Positions 7,663-18,036 of a stretch of DNA of 64,000 bases are shown one piece after another. Every line of letters begins with the position of its first letter. Position 1 is the first letter of the stretch. A model generated the notes under the pieces. It saw only the letters and a list, made by a program, of their open reading frames with translations, searched no databases and was not told where the DNA came from. This DNA comes from Acidobacteriota bacterium (GTDB taxonomy: Bacteria > Acidobacteriota > Blastocatellia > RBC074). Both the position numbers and the translations under genes were made by a program. The DNA lies in assembly GCA_018268995.1 (NCBI GenBank), contig JAFDVL010000029.1, forward strand, positions 1 to 64,000. Reading direction: 5' to 3'.

Positions 7663-8418
7663 TTATTTTTTGCCAAGGGGCTTTTTACTTTTGCCGACGA
7701 GAGGCTTTTGCGTTGCCTTTACCCATTCTTTTTCGGCTGCGACCAGATGTGCCGTAAGCAATTCTTTTGCATTCCGTGCTTCCCCTTGTCGCACCGCTTC
7801 GTAAATTCGTTCGTGCCAATCAAGCGCCTCACCTTTTTCCCGGGCACGAGCAATGGCCTCGCGACGCACCTGCAACAACAGACCTGCAACGGTGTCCATC
7901 ACACCGCTCATGATTTTGTTTCCAGCTGCTGCCGCCAAGGCCTGATGAAAGCGCACATCATGCTTCAGGAATTTTTCTGTGTCATTGAACGTCTTACGCA
8001 TCCCTTCAATTTCTGCTGCAATGGCCTTTAACTGTTCAGATGTCGCACGTTCTGCTGCTAACTCGACCAGTGCCGCTTCAATGATGCGTCGAGCTTCAAA
8101 GAGTTCCACCGTTTCCGTTTTGTGAATCAGCGTCATGAACTCCATTGGTTCCGAAAAAATTTCCGGCAACGATTCGGCAATGTAAGTTCCGGCTCCCGGT
8201 TTGGCGCGGATAATTCCCATCACGGAAAGTGCTTTGAGCGCAGTGCGTAAAGATGGACGGCTAATGCCTAACATCTCGGCCAGTTCCCGTTCTGGTGGCA
8301 GGCGACTGCCTGCTTTCAACTCTCCTTGTTGCAATAACTCTTTGATGCGTTGAACTACCAGTTCTGTGATGCCAGAACGGTCAATGGGGGCGAGTGTGCG
8401 ACTGAAATGCGTGTTCAT
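7663..8418 (-). CDS. FadR-subfamily GntR transcriptional regulator
   Basis: This 251-residue regulator has an N-terminal winged helix-turn-helix (LLQQGELKAGSRLPPERELA, then ISRPSLRTALKAL) and an all-helical FCD ligand-binding domain (LFEARRIIEAALVELAAERA; FLKHDVRFHQALAAAAGN), whose acidic and histidine residues usually bind a metal and a small carboxylate. The ATG at 8418 (MNTHFSRTLAPIDRSG) is chosen; the upstream in-frame codon at 8448 is TTG. It converges with the MFS gene and diverges from the first TonB-dependent receptor, so it probably regulates one or both. Effectors in this subfamily are often sugar acids or organic acids. Confidence 0.87.
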   Translation of the reverse strand: MNTHFSRTLAPIDRSGITELVVQRIKELLQQGELKAGSRLPPERELAEMLGISRPSLRTALKALSVMGIIRAKPGAGTYIAESLPEIFSEPMEFMTLIHKTETVELFEARRIIEAALVELAAERATSEQLKAIAAEIEGMRKTFNDTEKFLKHDVRFHQALAAAAGNKIMSGVMDTVAGLLLQVRREAIARAREKGEALDWHERIYEAVRQGEARNAKELLTAHLVAAEKEWVKATQKPLVGKSKKPLGKK

Positions 8419-8745
8419 AGATTTCCAGCGGATATGTTTGTTGGGCAAATCTTTCTGTTCGCCCCTCAGAGTTTGCGGCTTGGTAAGACCGTCAAACTTT
8501 AGAACCGCATTTTGGTCGTGTCAATGTAACGTTCCCCAATTCCAGTTTTTCGGAAACTTTTTCAAGTTTTCGGATATTTCGACCAGAAATCAGAACATTC
8601 CCCAAATTTTATTATTTCGCGCGGATGGCTGTCAGTTGCTAAGTCGCAGGAGGAACTGCCTTCCTCCTCTAGTTATCTGGAATGCAAGTTGCGTCAATCT
8701 ACTATATCTAATTTCAATGGTTAATCATTCTCAAAGGACAAAAAG
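8419..8745. promoter_or_regulatory. Divergent control region between the GntR regulator and the first receptor
   Basis: This 327-bp non-coding stretch separates the divergent regulator and receptor genes. It contains TTGGT-aag-ACC at 8480-8490, which resembles the TGGTnnnACCA core of FadR-type operators, and an 8-bp hairpin AGGAGGAA-ctgcc-TTCCTCCT at 8648-8668. A purine-rich AAAGGA sits about 7 bases before the receptor ATG at 8746. No confident -35/-10 pair was found. The operator is a by-eye candidate. Confidence 0.35.
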
Positions 8746-11700
8746 ATGAACAAGCGAACGACCGCAATTTTTTTATCGCTTTTGGTTTCCCTGTTGCTTT
8801 TCGCAGGACAAACTTTTGGCCAAGGTACGACCTCCCGCCTGACGGGGACGGTGGTGGACGGCACCGGAGCAGGCGTCCCTGGCGCAACGGTGACATTGAC
8901 GAACGAAGCCACTGGCATTTCTTTTACAACCCAAACCGGGAGCAGTGGGGTTTATGCCTTTGACCTGATCCCTGCCGGAACCTATCAGGTGGCTGTTGAA
9001 AAGGCGGGATTCAAGAAATTCATTGCGACGAACAACGTCGTCCAAATCAATCAGCCGACTACCGTCAATGTGGCGATGCAGGTCGGAGATGTCTCAGCAC
9101 AAGTGACGGTCGAAGCTGCGGCAGAAGCCGTGCAAACCAGTAGCTCAGGTAACATCGGCAGCACGCTCAATCAGAAGACACTGGAGAGCTTGCCCGTAGT
9201 GGGACTGCGCGGACGCAACCCGCTTGACCTGCTCAATTTTCAACCGGGGTTTGTTAGTGGAGCCAATACAGGCGGTGGTAACCACGTACATGGTTCGCGG
9301 GATCGCGCTTTTAATTACACGCTGGACGGCATTGACGTGAACGAAACGAGCGCGGGCGGATCGAATTTCACTCCTTTGCGGATGAACCCGGATTCCTTGC
9401 AGGAATTTCAACTTGTCACCGGAAACTTTACGGCAGAACTGGGGCGCAGCAGCGGTGCGCAGGTCACGATGGTGACGAAATCAGGCACAAATGAAATCCA
9501 CGGCAATGCGTTTGAGTTTTACCAAACACCGCGTTTCAACGCGAAAACTTATCCCGCTAATATCAATAACCAGCCGAAAGGACAATTCGTTCAGCATATC
9601 TTTGGTGGCAGCGTCGGCGGCCCGATCATCAAAAATAAACTGTTCTATTTTGCCAACCTGCAAATGCTGCGCGCGTATGACACGTCGCTGGAGACGCGCA
9701 CGGTGTACACGCAATCAGCCCGCAATGGCCTCTTCCGCTATGTCGTTGGTCGCCAAAACGCGCCTAACGGCTCAGCTACCGCAGCAGTGGATGCCAGCGG
9801 CAATGCGGTTTTGCCCGCTTGCAGTGCGACCGTCACGACGCTTTGCCTCAGAACGTATGATATTGCGAATAACGCGGCGGGTATTTCACGCGACACAACC
9901 CTGATGGGGCGTATCAATGCGCAACCGTTGCCGAACAATTTCAACGTTGGTGACGGACTCAATACAGCGGGCTTCAACTTTGCTTCGCCGCAACACGAAA
10001 AACAATATGACTTCGTGACGAAAGTGGATTATGCGCTGAATGAACGCAATAACTTTTATGTGCGCTATGCACAAGGTCGGCAAACCAGCTTTGGCGATTC
10101 AGCTAACGGCGGTCGCCCGATTTTCCCGGATTCCCCCAATCTGGTAGATACTGTCCGTGACCCGATTAATTTGGCCATCAATTATCGCTGGAATCCTACG
10201 ACACGCCTGGTGAACGAATTCATTTTAGGCTTGAATAAATTCGCCTTTAGCTTCGACACGCCACAACCCGATCCGAGCTACAATTTTTCTTTCCTGACGA
10301 TTGCAAATCCCAACACGAATTTCGTCCGCAACGCGCGCAGACTGCGTACCTGGCAATTCATTGACAACGTCACGCTGGATTTCTCGCCGCATGTTTTCAA
10401 AACGGGCGTGAACTTCCGCTTTGGTCGTCATATTGATGATCGGTCATCGGTGGCGGGCATCGGGTTGGAGCCTGCGGTCAGCTTTGGCGGAGCAGCCGGA
10501 TATACTGCGTTCGCGTTACCCGCGTCAGGTGCGACGAGCATCAACGCGAATGATTTAACGACGCTGCAAAATGCGATCAATAACCAATTAGGACGAGTGA
10601 ATAACGTTTCTCAAGCCTTCGTTTCCGATCCGAACAACCCCAGCCAGTTTGCGCCCTTGGGCACACGCTGGGCGTTCACGGCGAACTATCCTGAATTGGA
10701 TTTTTATGCGCAGGACAACTGGCGTGCTCGCCCTAATCTGGTTTTTGATTTGGGATTGCGCTGGGAAATAAAACTCAATCCGCGTTCTGATGGTCGCCCG
10801 ATTCTTGTGCCCAATCAGCCTGTCACTTTGGGCAATGCAGGCACGAATACTCTGAAATGGGTGGAAGGCGATTTATTCAAAAACGATTTTGGCATCATCA
10901 TGCCGTCCATTGGATTTGCTTGGGATCCGTTCAAGTCCGGCAAGACTTCGATTCGCGGTAATTACCGCATGGCCTCAGATCGCATCGCTTCACAATTGCT
11001 GGGGGCCAGCGTTTATCAGAATATTCCGGGCAATGCGTTAGGGGCGGTGAACACCGCGTTTGGGCAAGGTGGTGGTTTATATCGCAATGTCGGCCCGATC
11101 ATCTCAGGCTTGACGCCATCTTCTACGCCGGATGCTTTGCGCCAGCCAGCCGCTTTTGGCGCAGGTTCAATCAACGTTTTTGACCAGAACTTCCAGTTTC
11201 CACAAATTCATTCGTGGTCGCTCAGCTTCCAACGCGAAGTTGGGAAGCAATTGGTGTTTGAGGCTAATTACATCGGTAAGAAGGGCGTTCATCTGATGGG
11301 CGGTTACAACGCCAATCAAGTGAACATCAACGCCAAAGTCGCTGGTCAGAGCGAAAGCTTTTTGGACGCGTTCAATACCGTGCGCGGTAGTACGACAGCC
11401 AATAGCCCGCTCATCAATTTGCTGTTGACGGGCAGCGCAACGAACAATGCGGGAACGGCATTGTTCCGCACGTTAAGCCCCACGGGCTTGACGCAAGGCA
11501 GCGTTGCCACGCTGGCGGCATTGGTGTCACAACGCCTTTGTGCCTCGGCAAACGTTACAGCGGGCGTTTGCACTAGCGCGAATCTGAACCGTCGCTTGCT
11601 TGACGTGAATGGCTTTAGTTCCGTGTTGCAACCGTTCTCGCAATTCACGGGCGGACTGAACGTTTTTGATAGCAACGATTATTCGATGTATCACGGTCTG

Positions 11701-12450
11701 GAATTGATCTTGCGCCGTCAAATACGTGGCGGGACGTTCCAGGTCAGCTACACGTTGTCGCGGTCAATGGACAATCGCTCGTTTGATCCGACCTTCACGA
11801 CAGTGGCAACCGGGACGGCGCAATCCGCTTCCAGCACGCCGTTTGATAATTCCAATCGTCGGTTGAATTATGCCTGGTCTGATTTTGATCGCCGCCACGT
11901 TGTGCAAGGCTATTCGGTGATTGAGTTACCCTTCGGCACTGGTCGCAAACTCCTCTCGAATGCTCATCCAGCACTTGATGCTGTGATCGGAGGCTGGCAG
12001 CTTTCCAACACCTTGCAAATTCAATCGGGTCGCCCCTTCACGGTCTATTCCGGTTTGAATACCTTCAGCAACGTGGTGGGATCGTTGGCGAATTGCAACG
12101 GCTGTTCACGCAAGGAAGGAAAACTCCTGCTTGAGAGTGGACGGAATTTTTGGTTCGACACTACGTCACGCGCCAAATTTACCGCGCCTGCGCCCGGTTC
12201 GATTGGTAACACCGGACGGAATTTCTTCATTGGCCCGCGCTCGTTTGTGATGGGACTTTCGCTGAACAAAAAATTCCGGCTCACTGAACGAGTCAATTTC
12301 GATTTACGCGTGGATTCCACGAACTTCACGAATACGCCCTCGTTTGCCGCGCCGACGGCACTGTTGACGTCCACGATTTTTGGACGCATCAACGACAGCG
12401 TCACCAGTGCGGAACGTCGTATTCAGCTTTCGGGCAAATTGAATTTCTAA
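8746..12450 (+). CDS. Oar-like TonB-dependent outer-membrane receptor 1
   Basis: The 1234-residue protein begins with a signal peptide (MNKRTTAIFLSLLVSLLLFA, cleavage near FGQG), then a carboxypeptidase-regulatory-like beta-sandwich (RLTGTVVDGTGAGVPGATV...GVYAFDLIPAGTYQVAV, about residues 28-115), a plug region (LPVVGLRGRNPLDLLNFQPG; SRDRAFNYTLDGIDVNE; EFQLVTGNFTAELGRSSGAQ), and a long beta-barrel ending in LSGKLNF with the terminal aromatic residue of outer-membrane proteins. This architecture is the large Oar/SusC-related receptor type abundant in Acidobacteriota, used for TonB-driven import of oligosaccharides or peptides. The family length is about 1000-1300. A paralogue follows 112 bp downstream. 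The ligand is unknown; the nag and GntR neighbours suggest a carbohydrate. Confidence 0.92.
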   Translation: MNKRTTAIFLSLLVSLLLFAGQTFGQGTTSRLTGTVVDGTGAGVPGATVTLTNEATGISFTTQTGSSGVYAFDLIPAGTYQVAVEKAGFKKFIATNNVVQINQPTTVNVAMQVGDVSAQVTVEAAAEAVQTSSSGNIGSTLNQKTLESLPVVGLRGRNPLDLLNFQPGFVSGANTGGGNHVHGSRDRAFNYTLDGIDVNETSAGGSNFTPLRMNPDSLQEFQLVTGNFTAELGRSSGAQVTMVTKSGTNEIHGNAFEFYQTPRFNAKTYPANINNQPKGQFVQHIFGGSVGGPIIKNKLFYFANLQMLRAYDTSLETRTVYTQSARNGLFRYVVGRQNAPNGSATAAVDASGNAVLPACSATVTTLCLRTYDIANNAAGISRDTTLMGRINAQPLPNNFNVGDGLNTAGFNFASPQHEKQYDFVTKVDYALNERNNFYVRYAQGRQTSFGDSANGGRPIFPDSPNLVDTVRDPINLAINYRWNPTTRLVNEFILGLNKFAFSFDTPQPDPSYNFSFLTIANPNTNFVRNARRLRTWQFIDNVTLDFSPHVFKTGVNFRFGRHIDDRSSVAGIGLEPAVSFGGAAGYTAFALPASGATSINANDLTTLQNAINNQLGRVNNVSQAFVSDPNNPSQFAPLGTRWAFTANYPELDFYAQDNWRARPNLVFDLGLRWEIKLNPRSDGRPILVPNQPVTLGNAGTNTLKWVEGDLFKNDFGIIMPSIGFAWDPFKSGKTSIRGNYRMASDRIASQLLGASVYQNIPGNALGAVNTAFGQGGGLYRNVGPIISGLTPSSTPDALRQPAAFGAGSINVFDQNFQFPQIHSWSLSFQREVGKQLVFEANYIGKKGVHLMGGYNANQVNINAKVAGQSESFLDAFNTVRGSTTANSPLINLLLTGSATNNAGTALFRTLSPTGLTQGSVATLAALVSQRLCASANVTAGVCTSANLNRRLLDVNGFSSVLQPFSQFTGGLNVFDSNDYSMYHGLELILRRQIRGGTFQVSYTLSRSMDNRSFDPTFTTVATGTAQSASSTPFDNSNRRLNYAWSDFDRRHVVQGYSVIELPFGTGRKLLSNAHPALDAVIGGWQLSNTLQIQSGRPFTVYSGLNTFSNVVGSLANCNGCSRKEGKLLLESGRNFWFDTTSRAKFTAPAPGSIGNTGRNFFIGPRSFVMGLSLNKKFRLTERVNFDLRVDSTNFTNTPSFAAPTALLTSTIFGRINDSVTSAERRIQLSGKLNF

Positions 12451-12467
12451 AGTTTACCTTTTTGCTT

Positions 12468-12507
12468 AACCCCTTCTGCAATTACTAACCTGATTGCAGA
12501 AGGGGTT
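12468..12507 (+). terminator. Hairpin terminator between the two receptor genes
   Basis: A perfect 15-bp stem, AACCCCTTCTGCAAT paired with ATTGCAGAAGGGGTT, closes a 10-nt loop just after the first receptor's stop codon. The trailing T-run is short (GGTTTCGG), so termination may be partial, allowing some read-through into the second receptor. Confidence 0.75.
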
Positions 12508-12562
12508 TCGGCTTATCGCAAGTATTTCTGTTCACTACCATTACACAGCCAAAGGAGTGTTT

Positions 12563-15500
12563 ATGTCCCCACATAAATTCGCGAGAATGATTTTTACCTT
12601 TGCGTTCATGAGCTTGCTCCTGATAAGCACAATGGCGCAGACCGGCACGTCACGCATTACTGGAACAGTAACCGACCCGCAAGGCGCGGTTTTGCCTGGC
12701 GCGAGAGTTACCGCAAAAAACGAAGCGACCGGCGTGACTTACACGTCACAAACCAGCTCAGCGGGCAATTACAGTTTTGAGTCTTTGCCTGTAGGCACAT
12801 ACGAAGTCAAAGTGGAAGCGCAGGGTTTCCGCACCTATGCCAGTTCTGCCAATATCCTGACCGTCGGTTCGCCGCTCGTGGTGGACGTGCCGATGCAAAT
12901 CGGAGCCACGAACGAAGTGGTTTCGGTCACGGGTTCGTATGAAAAACTGGCGACCTCGAACGCCGCGCTCGGCGATGTGATCGAACGCAAGGCCATTACC
13001 GAATTGCCGCTGAATGGTCGCAATCCGTTGTCGCTGATCACGTTGCAACCCGGACTGGTGCAACGCACGAGCGCGGGCGCAGGTTCCGGCACGCACGTCA
13101 ACGGTTCGCGTGACCGCGCCTTCAACGTCACGATAGACGGCATTGATGCGAACGAACCTTCTGTCCCGAATCCCCAATCGAACGTCTACCGCTTGAATCC
13201 TGACAACGTGCAGGAATACCGCGTGACGACGCATAACGCGACTGCCGAGCAAGGCCGCAATTCCGGCGCGAACGTGGCGATTGCGACGCGCGGCGGCACG
13301 AATGAAATTCATGGCACAGTGTTTCACTTCTTTCGCAACACCGTGCTCAACGCCAACGACTTCTTTTCCAACGCGCAAAAATATCAAGCCCTCGCGCGTG
13401 GCGATCAGGCGACCGCAGATCGCTTCAATCGGCCTGATCTGAAGCTCAATCAATTCGGCGGTGAAGTCGGTGGCCCGATCATCAAGAACAAAACGTTTTT
13501 CTTCGGCAGCTATCAGAATCAGCGCGTCAACATCACACAGCCCATTGCGCGCAGCTTCGGCATTCCGATTTTGTACACGCCCGAAGCGCGCGCAGGCATC
13601 TTCCGCTATTTCGTCGGCGGGCAAAATCGTCCGGCGGGTGCGACCGGGGCGGTGGTGGATTCCGCCGGTAAACCGCTCTTCCCGGATTGCAGCGCAACGG
13701 TGACGACGAATTGCATCCGCAGCTACAACATCTACGGCAACGACCCGCGCGGCATTGGTGCCGACCCGGTCGTTAAGGCATATTTAGACAAATATCCGCG
13801 TGCAAATGCGTACACGGTCGGCGATGGTCTAAATACAGCAGGTTATGCCTGGAACGTACCGTCGCGCACGGTTGGGCCGAACTACATGTTTCGCATTGAC
13901 CATACTTTCAATGAACGCCAGAGCTTGTTCGGGCGTCACATTGATTCGGCGACGGATACGCTGGATGGTGATCTTCTGAATGCGCGGCCCCAGGTTTTTC
14001 CGGGCTTTCCGGCCTTGGGCGAGGTCTTTCGCTCCGCGAAAAACACGGCTATCGGGCATCGCTGGACGGTGACGGATAACATCGTCAACGAATTCACGGT
14101 CGGACTGGCGCGCTTCCGGTTTTACTTTACCTGGGGCGAGTCGAACCCGGCTTTCCCGAACATTCCGCCGTTTGACTTTGCCACGATTTCCGAACCCGTG
14201 CATAACATTCCGCGCACACAGCGCACGCTGAACACTTATCAAATGGTGGACAATTTGAGCTGGGTGAAAGGCTCACATGTGGTTCGCACAGGCATTAACG
14301 TTCGTTTGCTGCAACACAATGACTTGCGCGGCTTCGCAGGCTTCAACATTGCGCCGAGTATGACGTTTGATGGTTCGGTACGTGCGCCATCGTGGGTGAC
14401 AAGTGCACAAGTGCCTGGCATCAATTCGGTGGACAACACGACGCTGCTCAACACCGTGAATAACCTGCTTGGTATCCCGGCGCGCTTGACGCAAGCGTAT
14501 GTGAGCGATCCGACTTCGGATGCGTTTTTGCCGACGGGCAATATCTTCAACAACGCGATTCGCTACAAACAATTCAACTACTACGCCCAGGACGAATGGA
14601 AAGCAACGCAGAAGTTGACGGTTAATTACGGCTTCCGCTGGGAAGTCAATTTGCCTGCGGGCGAAGCGCACAAGCGGGTGTTCGTGCCGAATCGGCGGCC
14701 TGACATCTTCGACCCGAACAATCTTGTGCGGTGGGAAGCGGCCAAGAGTTGGTACGAAAACACGACTTGGGGCGCAATTGCGCCACGCTTGAGTTTTGCG
14801 TATGCGTGGAATGACAAGACCGTGATCCGCACCGGTTATGGGATGGCCTACGATCCGATTTCGACATTTCAGGTGACTTCGATTGCTGGCTTCGTGCCGG
14901 GCTTGGTCGCGCGCGTGCAACCGCTGGCGACGACGCTCGATGCCAACAAGCGCGTGGGCGAAGGCTTCCCGCAACAACTGGCACCGCCGACCACTAAGCC
15001 ATCGTCGTTCTACACCCCGGCAATTGCGCGGCAAGGCACGGCTCCGAGTTTGGGCGCGTTTGATCAAAAGATCGGCTTGCCCACTTCGCACGATTGGAAT
15101 TTGAATATTCAACGCGAACTGCCCTTCGGAATGGTCGCGCAAGTCGGCTATGTCGGCAAACGCGGCACGAAGCTACTGCGCGGATACAACCTGAATCAAA
15201 CTCGTTTGAGTTCTGCGGTGATTAGTTCTTTCAACGCGCTGAAGGCGAATCAAGCGGCAGGTTGTACCAATCGTGCGTTGGGGACAGGTTGCCCAACTGG
15301 CTACATGCCGCAAGCCGTTGGCATTCTGTTGCAACTGTCTGATGCTGCCTTCCTAAACTCGACAGCTACAACCACGGACTTGCAGCAAAATGCCGTGGCG
15401 AATCTGGCGAACCGCATTGACACGAATTACGACATCTGGACGCGCGGCGTGGCGGCGAATTACTTCCGTCCGAACCCGCAGTTCTCGTCGTTGTTCTATC

Positions 15501-16345
15501 TCGACACGGGCGGCGATTCGTACTATCACGGCCTGCAAGCCACGCTCCGTCGTCGGTTCGAGAATGGTTTCTCCTTCGGCCTCGCGTACACCTTCAGCAA
15601 GTCCATTGACAATATGTCAGTGGATCCGGTTGGCGCAGCTTCGGGCGGCGGTCTTTCGACGACGAACTCGCGCACGGCTTCGGACATTTACAACTGGAAC
15701 ATTGACCGCGCGGTTTCCGATTTCGACCGCCGTCACGTGCTGGTCGTGAATGGGTTGTGGGAGCTACCGTTTGGCAAAGGTAAGCCGATCTTTGGCAACG
15801 CGCCGGGTTTCGTAAATCAAATCATCGGCGGCTGGAGCGTCAACGGCATTCTATTTCAAATGACGGGGCAGCCGTTTCAGGTGCAAAGCGGCGCGTTGAC
15901 GGCGCACAACGGCAAGGTCTCGCGTGCCGATTACGTGGGCGCACCGCCGGAAGCGAAGTTGCAGGAAGTGTCGGGCATTCTGGGGCCGGTCTTGTTCACG
16001 GCAGCAGATCAGGCGAAATTTACCTTCCCTGTCGCAGGATCGAACGGCACACAAGGCCGCAACACATTCCGTGGGCCGGGTTACACGAATCTTGATATGG
16101 GCATCTTCAAGAACTTCTCAATTACCGAGCGGTTCCGCTTGCAGTTGCGTGGCGAGTTCTTCAATGCGCTGAATCACGCGAACTTTGAATCGCCGCGCGA
16201 CGCGTCGAACGGCTCAACGTTGATTACGTCAACCCTGTTCGGGCGTACGTGCTGCGTTGCTGCCGCGACACCAAGTTCGGCCAATGTGATTGCGACGGGC
16301 GAATCCGCGCGCGTGATTCAGCTTGCCTTAAAGCTGAGCTTCTAG
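12563..16345 (+). CDS. Oar-like TonB-dependent outer-membrane receptor 2
   Basis: This 1260-residue paralogue of the preceding receptor has the same order of parts: signal peptide (MSPHKFARMIFTFAFMSLLL, cleavage near TMAQ), a carboxypeptidase-regulatory-like domain (RITGTVTDPQGAVLPGARVT...NYSFESLPVGTYEVKVE), plug motifs (ELPLNGRNPLSLITLQPG; SRDRAFNVTIDGIDANE; EYRVTTHNATAEQGRNSGAN) and a barrel ending IQLALKLSF. The start at 12563 is fixed by AAAGGAG five bases upstream; a longer frame back to 12494 would run through the terminator hairpin. The shared plug motifs with differing barrel loops indicate duplication followed by ligand specialisation. The ligand is unknown. Confidence 0.92.
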   Translation: MSPHKFARMIFTFAFMSLLLISTMAQTGTSRITGTVTDPQGAVLPGARVTAKNEATGVTYTSQTSSAGNYSFESLPVGTYEVKVEAQGFRTYASSANILTVGSPLVVDVPMQIGATNEVVSVTGSYEKLATSNAALGDVIERKAITELPLNGRNPLSLITLQPGLVQRTSAGAGSGTHVNGSRDRAFNVTIDGIDANEPSVPNPQSNVYRLNPDNVQEYRVTTHNATAEQGRNSGANVAIATRGGTNEIHGTVFHFFRNTVLNANDFFSNAQKYQALARGDQATADRFNRPDLKLNQFGGEVGGPIIKNKTFFFGSYQNQRVNITQPIARSFGIPILYTPEARAGIFRYFVGGQNRPAGATGAVVDSAGKPLFPDCSATVTTNCIRSYNIYGNDPRGIGADPVVKAYLDKYPRANAYTVGDGLNTAGYAWNVPSRTVGPNYMFRIDHTFNERQSLFGRHIDSATDTLDGDLLNARPQVFPGFPALGEVFRSAKNTAIGHRWTVTDNIVNEFTVGLARFRFYFTWGESNPAFPNIPPFDFATISEPVHNIPRTQRTLNTYQMVDNLSWVKGSHVVRTGINVRLLQHNDLRGFAGFNIAPSMTFDGSVRAPSWVTSAQVPGINSVDNTTLLNTVNNLLGIPARLTQAYVSDPTSDAFLPTGNIFNNAIRYKQFNYYAQDEWKATQKLTVNYGFRWEVNLPAGEAHKRVFVPNRRPDIFDPNNLVRWEAAKSWYENTTWGAIAPRLSFAYAWNDKTVIRTGYGMAYDPISTFQVTSIAGFVPGLVARVQPLATTLDANKRVGEGFPQQLAPPTTKPSSFYTPAIARQGTAPSLGAFDQKIGLPTSHDWNLNIQRELPFGMVAQVGYVGKRGTKLLRGYNLNQTRLSSAVISSFNALKANQAAGCTNRALGTGCPTGYMPQAVGILLQLSDAAFLNSTATTTDLQQNAVANLANRIDTNYDIWTRGVAANYFRPNPQFSSLFYLDTGGDSYYHGLQATLRRRFENGFSFGLAYTFSKSIDNMSVDPVGAASGGGLSTTNSRTASDIYNWNIDRAVSDFDRRHVLVVNGLWELPFGKGKPIFGNAPGFVNQIIGGWSVNGILFQMTGQPFQVQSGALTAHNGKVSRADYVGAPPEAKLQEVSGILGPVLFTAADQAKFTFPVAGSNGTQGRNTFRGPGYTNLDMGIFKNFSITERFRLQLRGEFFNALNHANFESPRDASNGSTLITSTLFGRTCCVAAATPSSANVIATGESARVIQLALKLSF

Positions 16346-16368
16346 TTGCAATCTTCAATTCCTCTTTG

Positions 16369-16408
16369 GCTGAGCAGGATTCATAAAACCCTGCTCAGCT
16401 TTGTTTTT
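16369..16408 (+). terminator. Rho-independent terminator after receptor 2
   Basis: The stem GCTGAGCAGG/CCTGCTCAGC (16369-16378 with 16390-16399) has an 11-nt loop and is followed by TTTGTTTTT, a good intrinsic terminator. About 160 bp of non-coding DNA follows before the ATP-grasp gene; it holds a TTGACA at 16437 but only a weak -10 partner. Confidence 0.88.
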
Positions 16409-16569
16409 AGAGCATACTTTTCTTTTGTTGAGAACCTTGACACTAGCAATAAAGATAGCGAAGATACCCCGGCACCAGATTGATCTAACGAAAACTACAA
16501 ACGTCCATTACTTTGCGCCAGCCAGGAAATCTGAATTTACATGACTTCGTCTGAAGTCATCTTCACCAT

Positions 16570-18033
16570 ATGCCCGAAACGAAAGATATTACTGCTCCTG
16601 TTTTGCAGGGGAGATACGAACTCAATGAATTTTTTGACGAAATGTTTGCGTCGGCGGATGAACCGCGCCCGCATTATCAAACGCTTTATGAGCGGCTTGC
16701 ATCCCTCACCGTGGGCGAGTTCAATGCGCGTTATCGCGCCGCAGATATTTCGTTTTTGTATCAAGGCATCACATTTACTGTTTACAACGAATCCGAAGGC
16801 ATTGAGCGCATTTTCCCCTTTGACCTGATTCCACGCATCATCCCGCACCACGAATGGGAAGTGCTGGAACGAGGTCTGACACAGCGCGTCATTGCCCTGA
16901 ATCATTTCCTGCATGATGTGTACCACGATCAGCGTATCGTCAAGGACAAGCGCATTCCGGCAGAACTGGTTTTTGGGGCCAGCAATTTTCGACGCGAAAT
17001 GATCGGCATCAACGTCCCGCGCAATGTTTATGCACATATCATCGGCACAGATTTGATTCGTGATAATGAAGGCAACTACTTCGTCCTGGAAGATAACCTT
17101 CGTTCACCGTCAGGCGTGAGCTATATGCTCGAAAACCGTCAGGCCATGAAACGCTCGTTTCCACGCATTTTCGAGCGTTACGGCGTCGCCCCAATAGATC
17201 ATTATCCGCAGGAATTATTGGCAACGCTTTGTTCAATTGCGCCGCGCGAAGTGCCTGATCCGACGGTCGTCCTGTTAACGCCGGGCATTTATAATTCTGC
17301 CTATTTCGAGCATTCATTTCTGGCACGGCAAATGGGAATTGAGATTGTCGAAGGTCGTGATCTGGTTTGTCACGACAATCGCGTTTACACCCGCACGACA
17401 CGTGGATTGCAACGCGTGGATGTGATTTACCGCCGCGTGGACGATGATTACATTGATTCCCTCGCTTTCAAGCAGGATAGTATGCTGGGCGTCCCTGGAC
17501 TATTGAATGCGTACCGCGCGGGCAACATCGCGCTCGCCAATGCGGTTGGCACAGGCGTGGCAGATGACAAAGCTGTTTATGCGTTTGTCCCGGAAATGAT
17601 TCGCTACTATTTAGGCGAAGAACCAATTCTGAATAATGTGCCAACATATTTAGCGCTCAAGGAAAAAGACCGCGAATACATTTTGGCAAATCTCGATAAG
17701 CTGGTTGTCAAAGCGGTCAATGAAAGCGGTGGCTATGGCATGCTGATCGGGCCACATGCGAGTCAGGCTGAGCGCGAGAAATTTGCAGACAAGATCAAGA
17801 GCAATCCTCGCGACTTCATTGCCCAGCCGACAATCTCGCTCAGCCGTCATCCCACGTATCTCGAAGGCGAATTGCGCGGTTGCCACGTGGATTTGCGGCC
17901 CTATATTCTATGTGGTGAAAAAGTCACGCTCGTGCCGGGCGGCTTAACGCGGGTTGCGTTGCGCTCCGGCTCGCTGGTGGTGAATTCATCACAGGGAGGT
18001 GGCAGCAAAGATACATGGGTCTTGGTTGATTGA
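16570..18033 (+). CDS. Circularly permuted ATP-grasp family protein (DUF404/DUF407 type)
   Basis: The 487-residue protein matches the circularly permuted ATP-grasp type 2 family: [20 protein letters not shown] at the N-terminus, then the conserved [46 protein letters not shown] and the C-terminal [19 protein letters not shown]. These enzymes are thought to join a carboxylate to an amine using ATP, but the substrate is not known. The standard genomic partners, an alpha-E protein and a transglutaminase-like protease, occur just downstream on the same strand. Two small genes are inserted before the alpha-E gene. Family assignment is firm; function is not. Confidence 0.93.
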   Translation: MPETKDITAPVLQGRYELNEFFDEMFASADEPRPHYQTLYERLASLTVGEFNARYRAADISFLYQGITFTVYNESEGIERIFPFDLIPRIIPHHEWEVLERGLTQRVIALNHFLHDVYHDQRIVKDKRIPAELVFGASNFRREMIGINVPRNVYAHIIGTDLIRDNEGNYFVLEDNLRSPSGVSYMLENRQAMKRSFPRIFERYGVAPIDHYPQELLATLCSIAPREVPDPTVVLLTPGIYNSAYFEHSFLARQMGIEIVEGRDLVCHDNRVYTRTTRGLQRVDVIYRRVDDDYIDSLAFKQDSMLGVPGLLNAYRAGNIALANAVGTGVADDKAVYAFVPEMIRYYLGEEPILNNVPTYLALKEKDREYILANLDKLVVKAVNESGGYGMLIGPHASQAEREKFADKIKSNPRDFIAQPTISLSRHPTYLEGELRGCHVDLRPYILCGEKVTLVPGGLTRVALRSGSLVVNSSQGGGSKDTWVLVD

Positions 18034-18036
18034 AGT

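Noticed and set aside
12758-15142. Two long minus-strand frames (about 288 codons each) inside the second TonB-dependent receptor
   Set aside because: Their translations are Arg/His-rich and featureless and they are antisense to conserved receptor sequence.
16437-16461. A sigma70 promoter before the ATP-grasp gene
   Set aside because: TTGACA is present but no acceptable -10 lies at the right distance.
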